From an uncultured Acetatifactor sp. (GTDB lineage Bacteria > Bacillota > Clostridia > Lachnospirales > Lachnospiraceae): a DNA stretch of 6,120 bases. The notes under the pieces are model-generated. The model was given only the letters and a program-made list of their open reading frames with translations. It was not told the origin of the DNA and searched no databases. Positions 1 to 5,197 of this stretch are shown in pieces (within the stretch, counting starts at the first letter, position 1; every line of letters starts with the position of its first letter). Location: positions 1-6,120 of the forward strand of contig CANQSE010000130.1 in NCBI GenBank assembly GCA_947626405.1. The letters run 5' to 3'. The position numbers and the translations under genes were made by a program.

Positions 1-20
1 TAAAGAAAAACTGTGTGATT

Positions 21-53
21 GGGAAGAGGTTTCGGCTTCTTCCCTTTATTTTT
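21..53 (+). terminator. Hairpin terminator at the left edge, best formed on the + strand
   Basis: Positions 21-29 pair with 36-44 (GGGAAGAGG with CTTCTTCCC, one G-U pair) around a 6-nt loop. On the + strand the stem is followed directly by TTTATTTTT at 45-53, the classic intrinsic terminator layout. On the minus strand, the direction of sigE, the G-U pair becomes a C-A mismatch and the nearest T-run comes about 10 nt after the stem, so termination there should be weaker. It lies 27 bp beyond the sigE stop. It may end a convergent + strand gene lying left of the window, or act in both directions. The hairpin is clear; its direction is inferred. Confidence 0.55.
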
Positions 54-71
54 GCCAACTATAATTTTACA

Positions 72-809
72 CTAACTATGGCTGCTCATCTCCTTTTTAA
101 GCTGTCGCATGATCTTTTTTTCCAGCCTGGAAATATAGGACTGCGAAATTCCTAACAGGGATGCCACCTCCTTCTGCGTCATCTCCTGGCCGTCCCTTGT
201 CCCGAGCCCGAATCTGAGTCTCACGATGGTCTTTTCCCTCTCGGACAGCTTGCTCACCGCCCCCATTAAAAGCTTCCGCTCCACCTCATTCTCGATATTC
301 CGATAGATCACATCCTCGTCCGTCCCGAGTATATCGGACAAAAGGAGCTCGTTTCCGTCCCAGTCCACGTTCAGCGGCTCGTCTATTGACACCTCGAGTC
401 TCGTCTTGTTATTTCTTCTCAGGTACATCAGAATCTCGTTTTCAATACACCTTGAGGCATATGTCGCGAGCTTGATATTTTTCTCGGGATTAAACGTATT
501 GATGGATTTGATAAGCCCTATTGTCCCTATGGATATCAGATCCTCCACGCCCACGCCCGTATTGTCAAATTTTTTTGCTATGTAGACCACAAGCCTCAGA
601 TTGTGCTCGATCAGGATTGCTTTAGCCTGCGCGTCTATCTCCGTACCCAGATCGTTTATGACCTCGCTCTCCCTGTCTACCTCAAGGGGCGGAGGGAGCA
701 CCTCAGCCCCTCCTATGTAATGGATCTCTCCTCTTTTATGCAGCAGAAGATTCTCCCTGCGTATCATTTTAAACTGCATTTTACCCGGTATTGCCACTTT
801 AAGTATCAT
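72..809 (-). CDS. sigE: Sporulation sigma factor pro-SigE (mother-cell sigma-E precursor)
   Basis: Sigma-70 family factor that directs early mother-cell transcription after the asymmetric septum forms. Numbered from an upstream in-frame ATG at 821, it shows a basic pro-sequence (about 5-34), the conserved EIHYIGG and LPPP block (32-45), region 2 with [23 protein letters not shown] and [18 protein letters not shown] (about 69-136), a [16 protein letters not shown] linker, and region 4 with a helix-turn-helix at about 215-236 ([20 protein letters not shown]). By alignment with B. subtilis SigE, SpoIIGA should cleave near H34-Y35, just after E32; this is inferred. I chose ATG 809 because AGAGG sits 4 nt upstream, while ATG 821 has no usable ribosome site. 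Both starts overlap the spoIIGA end (11 or 23 bp), implying translational coupling. The stop is TAG at 72-74. The 245-residue product is close to the 239 residues of B. subtilis SigE. Family assignment is near certain; the exact start is moderately sure. Confidence 0.96.
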   Translation of the reverse strand: MILKVAIPGKMQFKMIRRENLLLHKRGEIHYIGGAEVLPPPLEVDRESEVINDLGTEIDAQAKAILIEHNLRLVVYIAKKFDNTGVGVEDLISIGTIGLIKSINTFNPEKNIKLATYASRCIENEILMYLRRNNKTRLEVSIDEPLNVDWDGNELLLSDILGTDEDVIYRNIENEVERKLLMGAVSKLSEREKTIVRLRFGLGTRDGQEMTQKEVASLLGISQSYISRLEKKIMRQLKKEMSSHS

Positions 810-1659
810 ATTTCCTCTCATTCTGCCGTTTTCGCGGCTTTCCCCTTCGCCGCTCTGAAAAGAGCATGGGATTAATAATCATTTTTACGGATTCCGCCTC
901 TGCATCTTCCCTTTCGCTTATCCCCTGCGGGCTGACTGCGATCCAGACCTGGAAAAATGTCCTTGTTATCCCGTTTCTCTCAATCCTGAGCTCCGGAAGC
1001 AGCCGTCCTTCAAGAATACCAAGGCTCTTTCCTATGCTGTGGTACGGAACGGCTCTGACTCCCTCAGGGAGATCCTTCGCAATGCTTTCCATCACCCCTG
1101 CCGTCACAATACATACGGGCTTTCGGCTGATGGGCTCCGTAAGAGAATTTCCCGAGTCAACCAGCGCACCGGCCGTCACCCTTCTGCCGCCGCAGATCAG
1201 GTGCGCAAGACAAAGACATTCTTCGTCCTCGTTCTTTCTGCCCGTGCGCGACATAAACAGGAAGCATACTCCTCCCATTCCCATAATGCCGAATATTCCC
1301 GTCAGGTACTTCTTAAAACCCGGCATAAGGCGGATTACAAAGAGCATTGCCCCGCCCATGAAGAAAGAATAGATAACAAGCTTTTCCAAAAGCTTCATAA
1401 ACATTCTGAAGCTCCTTACAGGGAACGCCGCAAGCAGCATCCCCACCGTTGAAACCGCCGCTCCAAGCGCAATCTTAACCGGCGCCGGAGCCGCAATCAT
1501 AAAAGGAAGCAGACCGCCCAGCCCTCCCGCCGCGGCACCGATAAGCAGCCTGCCCGGCGTGGCAGTGCCGTAGGCGCTTCGGTTGACCAGAGCAAGAAGG
1601 TACAGGTTCATAACAAAATTGACCAGAAAAAGACTGTCAACATACAGTTCATATTGCAT
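799..1659 (-). CDS. spoIIGA: Sporulation sigma-E factor processing peptidase SpoIIGA
   Basis: Membrane-embedded aspartic protease that removes the pro-sequence of SigE, probably triggered from the forespore across the septum as in B. subtilis (SpoIIR signal; family knowledge). Numbered from ATG 1668, the N-terminal half has five hydrophobic segments at about 11-28, 43-60, 64-83, 94-113 and 121-139. The C-terminal half is a soluble protease domain with ALVDSGNSL at 168-176, whose Asp171 is the expected catalytic residue, then [13 protein letters not shown] and a terminal INPMLF motif. I prefer ATG 1659 (MQYELYVD, 286 residues) because AAAGGATGA lies 5 nt upstream; the ATGs at 1668 and 1665 sit on or beside that ribosome site. 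It is the first gene of a two-gene unit with sigE, its substrate, which overlaps its 3' end. Its own promoter lies immediately upstream. The C-terminal tail is strongly basic. Confidence 0.95.
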   Translation of the reverse strand: MQYELYVDSLFLVNFVMNLYLLALVNRSAYGTATPGRLLIGAAAGGLGGLLPFMIAAPAPVKIALGAAVSTVGMLLAAFPVRSFRMFMKLLEKLVIYSFFMGGAMLFVIRLMPGFKKYLTGIFGIMGMGGVCFLFMSRTGRKNEDEECLCLAHLICGGRRVTAGALVDSGNSLTEPISRKPVCIVTAGVMESIAKDLPEGVRAVPYHSIGKSLGILEGRLLPELRIERNGITRTFFQVWIAVSPQGISEREDAEAESVKMIINPMLFSERRRGKPRKRQNERKYDT

Positions 1660-1664
1660 CGGCA

Positions 1665-1673
1665 TCATCCTTT
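1665..1673 (-). promoter_or_regulatory. Ribosome binding site deciding the spoIIGA start
   Basis: The minus strand reads AAAGGATGA, then TGCCG, then ATG at 1659. The 5-nt spacing fits that ATG. The ATG at 1668 lies inside the site itself and the ATG at 1665 starts at its last base. The predicted transcription start is only a few bases upstream, so the leader would be very short (about 15-18 nt). Confidence 0.6.
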
Positions 1674-1681
1674 TAACAATT

Positions 1682-1714
1682 ATTATAAGGGGGAGGCTTC
1701 ATAAAATTTGTCAA
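1682..1714 (-). promoter_or_regulatory. spoIIGA-sigE promoter with a 21-bp spacer
   Basis: On the minus strand a perfect -35 TTGACA (1714-1709) and a perfect -10 TATAAT (1687-1682) are separated by 21 bp rather than 16-18. No good -35 lies at normal distance from this -10. In B. subtilis the spoIIG promoter has consensus-like hexamers about 22 bp apart and is used by sigma-A RNA polymerase only with phosphorylated Spo0A. The same arrangement in front of the orthologous operon supports this call. The start site would be near 1675. Hexamers and spacing are seen; Spo0A dependence is inferred. Confidence 0.8.
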
Positions 1715-1715
1715 A
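1707..1715 (+). promoter_or_regulatory. Putative Spo0A box overlapping the spoIIGA -35
   Basis: TTTGTCAAA on the + strand matches the extended Spo0A box TTTGTCRAA at all nine positions. It overlaps the -35 hexamer, where a promoter-proximal Spo0A site is expected in spoIIG promoters. Binding is inferred from sequence and context only. Confidence 0.55.
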
Positions 1716-1740
1716 GACAAGGGGAACAATACTTTAATTT

Positions 1741-1749
1741 ATCGACAAA
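1741..1749 (-). promoter_or_regulatory. Putative upstream Spo0A box of spoIIGA
   Basis: TTTGTCGAT on the minus strand matches TTTGTCRAA at eight of nine positions. It is centred about 34 bp upstream of the promoter-proximal box, near -70 relative to the predicted start. Its first bases are part of the T-run of the ftsZ terminator. Confidence 0.5.
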
Positions 1750-1777
1750 AAATCGAGTGATCGCTCACTCGATTTTT
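1747..1777 (-). terminator. Intrinsic terminator of ftsZ (possibly bidirectional)
   Basis: A perfect 13-bp inverted repeat, 1748-1760 with 1765-1777, encloses a 4-nt loop. On the minus strand the loop is GCGA, a GNRA-type tetraloop, and the stem ends in six consecutive T (1752-1747). This separates ftsZ from the developmentally controlled spoIIGA-sigE unit. The + strand copy also ends in TTTTT, so it could stop transcription from either side. Confidence 0.88.
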
Positions 1778-1784
1778 AATCTTG

Positions 1785-1854
1785 ACATATTTAAGTATTT
1801 AACATATTTAAGTATTTAATATATTTAAGTATTTAAGTATTTAACATATTTAAG
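1785..1854. repeat. AT-rich tandem repeat array (17-bp unit, TATTTA core)
   Basis: The + strand unit ACATATTTAAGTATTTA occurs at 1785-1801 and 1802-1818, and with one C-to-T change at 1819-1835. An extra 8-bp half-unit (1836-1843) and a partial unit (1844-1854) follow. The core TATTTA occurs eight times, at 1788, 1796, 1805, 1813, 1822, 1830, 1838 and 1847, spaced 8 or 9 bp. The array lies between the ftsZ stop and its terminator, so it is transcribed as ftsZ 3' untranslated RNA and sits upstream of the spoIIGA promoter. Its function is unknown. Confidence 0.9.
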
Positions 1855-1880
1855 AATAATTCTCAACTCTGGTACGAAAT

Positions 1881-2978
1881 CTACTTTCTCTGCAGGAAAT
1901 CCGGTATCTTAAGGGATTTTTCCTCCACGGAGCTTCTGATGTCAACGGGCTTCTGAATACCTGGAACAGGTCTTGGCGCCTGCTGACCCGCCTGCTGTCC
2001 TCCCTGGGGCTGCAGTCCCATATTTTTTAATGAAGCCGGGGTGATGTGCGACGCGGACTGCCTGTAGCCTATTCCTCCCACCCTCGATGCGGCGGCAGGC
2101 GGAACCTCCTCAAGTCCCGTTGCAATCACGGTTATGGAGCAGCTATCGGACTTTGACTCGTCGTACATTGCTCCAAATATAATATTTACTTCCTCTCCGG
2201 CAAGGTTCTGAACATAGCTGACCGCATCGTTTGCGTCCGCCAGCGTAATATCTCCGGAGACATTGATTATCACATGGCTTGCGCCGGTGATGGTAGTCTC
2301 CAGAAGCGGGCTTTCCACAGCCATCTTCACGGCGTCCATAGCCTTTTCGTCGCCCTTTCCCTCTCCGATGCCGATATGCGCGATTCCCTTTTCCGTCATA
2401 ACCGTCTGCACATCCGCAAAATCCAGATTGATGATTGCCGGTACGTTTATAAGATCCGTAATGCCCTGGACAGCCTGCTGAAGGACTTCATCCGCTTTCT
2501 TAAGCGCCTCGGGCATGGTGGTACGCCTGTCCACAATCTCAAGGAGCTTGTCGTTTGGAATTACAATCAGGGTATCTACGTGCTCCTTGATCCGCTCTAT
2601 CCCGCTGAGCGCATTGGTCATGCGCGTCTTTGCCTCGAACCTGAAGGGCTTCGTCACAACTCCCACCGTCAGGATTCCCATCTCCTTCGCAAGCCTGGCA
2701 ACCACGGGCGCCGCTCCCGTTCCGGTGCCGCCTCCCATGCCGCAGGTGACAAACACCATATCAGCTCCCCTGAGCGCCGCGGAGATCTCCTCTGCGCTTT
2801 CCTCGGCAGCCTTTTCTCCGACTTCCGGCTTTGCTCCGGCCCCAAGTCCCTTTGTAAAATCAACACCGTCTATCTTCTCATCTATCATTCTATTGACAGC
2901 ATTATTACCTGCGCCGCCCACGCCAACCACGATAATCTTGGCTGCAGACGCAGTATCGTTTGTCTTAATCTCCAGCAA
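1881..2978 (-). CDS. ftsZ: Cell division protein FtsZ, lacking an internal segment of about 25 residues
   Basis: Tubulin-like GTPase that forms the cytoplasmic Z ring and recruits the divisome. Numbered from an upstream ATG at 2996, it shows the T1 loop GVGGAGNN (25-32), T3 GLGAGA (50-55), the signature GGGTGTG (88-94), the T7 loop NLDFADV (190-196) that completes the active site of the next subunit, a Gln/Pro-rich linker (about 327-350) and the C-terminal peptide KIPDFLQRK (363-371) that binds partners such as FtsA and SepF. I chose TTG 2978 because AAGGAGG lies 8 nt upstream and the product then begins MLEIKTN, like MLEFETN in B. subtilis. The segment expected between GVDF (44-47) and TKGLGAGA (48-55) is absent: strand S2, the T2 loop with NTD, and helix H2. 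That loop contacts the nucleotide, so activity is doubtful. The frame is intact, with stop TAG at 1881-1883. Identity is certain; function of this version is not. Confidence 0.95.
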   Translation of the reverse strand: MLEIKTNDTASAAKIIVVGVGGAGNNAVNRMIDEKIDGVDFTKGLGAGAKPEVGEKAAEESAEEISAALRGADMVFVTCGMGGGTGTGAAPVVARLAKEMGILTVGVVTKPFRFEAKTRMTNALSGIERIKEHVDTLIVIPNDKLLEIVDRRTTMPEALKKADEVLQQAVQGITDLINVPAIINLDFADVQTVMTEKGIAHIGIGEGKGDEKAMDAVKMAVESPLLETTITGASHVIINVSGDITLADANDAVSYVQNLAGEEVNIIFGAMYDESKSDSCSITVIATGLEEVPPAAASRVGGIGYRQSASHITPASLKNMGLQPQGGQQAGQQAPRPVPGIQKPVDIRSSVEEKSLKIPDFLQRK

Positions 2979-2986
2979 GGGTTTGT

Positions 2987-2993
2987 CCTCCTT
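2987..2993 (-). promoter_or_regulatory. Ribosome binding site deciding the TTG start of ftsZ
   Basis: AAGGAGG on the minus strand, 8 nt before TTG 2978, is close to the ideal Shine-Dalgarno. It falls inside codons 2-4 of the longer reading from ATG 2996, which itself has no ribosome site upstream. This argues that the ATG is not the start. Confidence 0.8.
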
Positions 2994-3081
2994 CATTACA
3001 CAAAATCTGTTTTATATCTTCCGCAGCGCCTTTCGGCCCATACGGCGCAAAAATCCTGACTCTCAAAATCTCATATAGATT

Positions 3082-3110
3082 ATCATACAATTTTTTCCCG
3101 AATTAATCAA
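3082..3110 (-). promoter_or_regulatory. Housekeeping (sigma-A type) promoter of ftsZ
   Basis: On the minus strand, -35 TTGATT (3110-3105) and -10 TATGAT (3087-3082) are 17 bp apart. An A-rich stretch lies just upstream (about 3111-3130), which could act as an UP element. The predicted start near 3075 gives a leader of about 97 nt before TTG 2978. It would let ftsZ be expressed independently of the upstream murA-ftsQ transcript. Confidence 0.65.
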
Positions 3111-3156
3111 CATGTTTTTTTATTAAAATATCTGTTCCGGATAACAGCCCCCGCTC

Positions 3157-3888
3157 TCACTCATCCGGCCGGAAAATGTACCTCCCTCCGCTCTCGGAAT
3201 AGGTTTCCATCTGCAGCGTTCCGGCTTTTCCCTCGAGATTCGGAAGCAGGGACGGAAGCAGCATAAGCTTATCCTCCAGCGTCCGGCTGTCGTTTCCAAG
3301 AGCAACTTTTATCTCTTTAAAGTAAATCGTAACCTCATTTGAGGCGCCAAAGTGAATCCTGTCCGCGCTCATGCCGTATTTTCCGAGAAGCTTCGTTATG
3401 TTGAGAATACTTTCAAAGACCTTCGGATCTTCAACCGGCAGAGCCTCTCCCACCGCCACATGGTCAAACGTAAGACCCGTGATCTGCGGGACTCCGGCGG
3501 TTTTTACGCTTGAGCTCTCCACCACATAGCCGTCCTTGTCAAAATACAGGTAAGCCCCAAGGTGCTTCACATAGCCCGTCAGCACCTTCTCATAAACCTT
3601 GATCCGCACCGTGTCGGGGGCAAGTATGGTGACGTCCATAACATCGACGAAGGGTATACCCTCAACGCCTCTGTTTTTGTATTTCATTGACAGGTAAAGC
3701 GAGTTGTTTCCCCAGGCTCCGTCCATTACTATGGCTTTTATCTCATCCTCCGTATAATGTACATTCCCCTCCACATATACTGTTTTAACGGTATATGTGG
3801 AGACTATATAAAAGCCGGCGCCTGCCAGGGCGGCCACTATAAGGACAACGGCCAATATCACGATTTTAAGCTTACTGTGTTTAAGCAC
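3157..3888 (-). CDS. ftsQ: Cell division protein FtsQ/DivIB
   Basis: Single-pass membrane protein of the divisome; in the family it forms a complex with FtsL/DivIC-type proteins at the septum outside the membrane. The 243-residue product has a short basic cytoplasmic tail (1-8), one membrane helix at about 9-29, a POTRA domain at about 34-100 (begins VKTVYVEGNVHYTEDEI, ends TVRIKVYEK), and the following FtsQ/DivIB beta domain to the C-terminus (for example YLYFDKDGYVVE and IHFGASNEVTIYFKEIKVALG). The GTG start overlaps the murA stop (GTGCTTAA, 8 bp) and has only a weak GAGAG ribosome site, which suggests translational coupling to murA. The next plausible start would cut into the membrane helix. 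The stop is TGA at 3157-3159. Length and domain order are normal. The sequence is divergent, as usual in this family, but position and topology make the call firm. Confidence 0.92.
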   Translation of the reverse strand: MLKHSKLKIVILAVVLIVAALAGAGFYIVSTYTVKTVYVEGNVHYTEDEIKAIVMDGAWGNNSLYLSMKYKNRGVEGIPFVDVMDVTILAPDTVRIKVYEKVLTGYVKHLGAYLYFDKDGYVVESSSVKTAGVPQITGLTFDHVAVGEALPVEDPKVFESILNITKLLGKYGMSADRIHFGASNEVTIYFKEIKVALGNDSRTLEDKLMLLPSLLPNLEGKAGTLQMETYSESGGRYIFRPDE

Positions 3889-5134
3889 CTGTAACTCTCG
3901 CCCCTAACTCTCTGAAATCTCTGCAGATATTTTCATATCCGCGGTATATAAAATTACAGCCCGTAACAGTCGTCTCGCCCTGCGCCATGAGCCCCGCAAC
4001 CACCAGGGCCGCTCCGCCCCGCAGCTCTCTGCCCTCCACGCACGCGCCGCGCAGCGCGTCAACTCCGTGCACAAGCGCAATATTACCGTCATACTCGCTG
4101 ATGCGGGCGCCCATCTTCCGCAGCTCTCCCACCACGCGGAAACGGTTCTCAAAGATCGTCTCGCGTATCAGGCTGTCTCCGTCCGCCCCGGACGCCACGG
4201 CCAGAACCACGGACTGAAGATCCGTCGGAAAACCCGGATAAGGCTTCGTGCGTATACATTTTACCGCCCTGGGCCTGTCGGGCGCCTGGACGAAAACGCC
4301 CTCGCCTGAGGTACACAGAGCCGCTCCCATACGCGACGCAAGATCAATGACCGCGGCCATATCACGCCACGGCGCATCCTCGAGGAATACGCAGCCGCCC
4401 GCTCCTATACATCCGAAAAGATAAGTCCCCGCAACGATCCTGTCAGCGGGTACGAAATATTCAGCACCGTGGAGCCTTTCTGTTCCCCGGATCGCAATCC
4501 GTCCCGTTCCGGCTCCTTCTATACGTGCCCCGCAGCTTGTCAGATATCCGCAGAGCGCCGCAATCTCCGGCTCAAGCGCCGCCCCTTCGAGCAAGGTGTC
4601 GCCATCCGCCAGCACCGCCGCAAGGATCACGTTTTCCGTAGCGCCCACGCTTGGAAACGGCAGACGTATATGTGCGCCGCACAGTTTTTGCGCCTTGGCC
4701 TTAAGCCGCCCGTCCTCCTCGCAAAACTCAACTCCCATGCGGCGAAGCGCCGCAATGTGCATATCTATCGGCCTGCTGCCTATGACACAGCCTCCGGGAT
4801 GCTCCATGTCCACCTTTCCGCATCTGCCAAGCAGCGCTCCCAGCAGACAAAGCGAAGAACGCATCGCAGTTACCGCTTCCGTCCCTATCTCCTCGCAGCA
4901 CACCGTGGAAGAATCCACATACAGACCGTCTCCCTGCCATCCCACACTGCACCCCAGCTCCTTAAGGAGCGTGACCATGGAATGGACGTCCGCGATTCTC
5001 GGACAATTTCCGATAAACGAACAGCCTCCGGTCAGCAGAGTCGCCGCCAGTATCGGCAGCGCCGCATTTTTTGAGCCCTGAATACGAGCCTTTCCCTCGA
5101 GAGCCACACCGCCCTGAATACGAATAGAATCCAT
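3881..5134 (-). CDS. murA: UDP-N-acetylglucosamine 1-carboxyvinyltransferase MurA
   Basis: Cytoplasmic enzyme that transfers enolpyruvate from phosphoenolpyruvate to UDP-GlcNAc, the first committed step of peptidoglycan synthesis. At 417 residues it is close to the 419 of E. coli MurA. Visible motifs: GSKNAALPI with Lys22-Asn23; MRSSLCLLGALLGR with Arg92; the active loop HPGGCVIGSRPIDMHI with Cys116, the residue alkylated by fosfomycin in sensitive enzymes; PSVGATENVILAAVLADG (161-178); TKPYPGFPTDLQ with Asp305, the proposed general base; and RGYENI near Arg398. The start ATG gives MDSIRIQGG, the normal family N-terminus, although the ribosome site is weak (GGTG about 11 nt upstream). It follows ftsW by 63 bp without a terminator and overlaps ftsQ by 8 bp, so the three are probably co-transcribed. 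Firmicutes often have two MurA paralogues; this sequence alone does not say whether a second exists. Confidence 0.97.
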   Translation of the reverse strand: MDSIRIQGGVALEGKARIQGSKNAALPILAATLLTGGCSFIGNCPRIADVHSMVTLLKELGCSVGWQGDGLYVDSSTVCCEEIGTEAVTAMRSSLCLLGALLGRCGKVDMEHPGGCVIGSRPIDMHIAALRRMGVEFCEEDGRLKAKAQKLCGAHIRLPFPSVGATENVILAAVLADGDTLLEGAALEPEIAALCGYLTSCGARIEGAGTGRIAIRGTERLHGAEYFVPADRIVAGTYLFGCIGAGGCVFLEDAPWRDMAAVIDLASRMGAALCTSGEGVFVQAPDRPRAVKCIRTKPYPGFPTDLQSVVLAVASGADGDSLIRETIFENRFRVVGELRKMGARISEYDGNIALVHGVDALRGACVEGRELRGGAALVVAGLMAQGETTVTGCNFIYRGYENICRDFRELGARVTGA

Positions 5135-5197
5135 ATGCTTATAACACCATCCGGTATCAAACTAACAGACCTATTCTATCCTATGCGGCAGGCATGC

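Noticed and set aside
1782..1810. Promoter-like TTGACA with TATTTA 17 bp downstream on the + strand, within the repeat array.
   Set aside because: The -10 matches only half the consensus and arises from the repeat; no + strand gene follows.
1785..1854. Repeat array considered as a CRISPR.
   Set aside because: Units are 17 bp, directly abutting, with no unique spacers and no cas genes.
2274..3059. Long open frames on the + strand opposite ftsZ (also opposite murA, ftsW and spoIIGA).
   Set aside because: They lie fully antisense to well-identified genes, have low-complexity Ser/Arg/Pro-rich translations, and lack ribosome sites or recognisable domains.
3132..3147. Possible terminator just after ftsQ (CTGTT/AACAG around a 6-nt loop; an alternative ATCCGG pairing reaches across the stop codon).
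   Set aside because: The stem has only 5 bp, is AT-containing, and is not followed by a proper U-run; too weak to call.
3123..3305. 60-codon minus-strand frame overlapping the end of ftsQ.
   Set aside because: Out-of-frame shadow of ftsQ with no supporting motif or ribosome site.
5135..5197. Search for a promoter, terminator or small gene between ftsW and murA.
   Set aside because: No correctly spaced -35/-10 pair, no stem with a T-run and no small frame with a ribosome site; read as an operon spacer.
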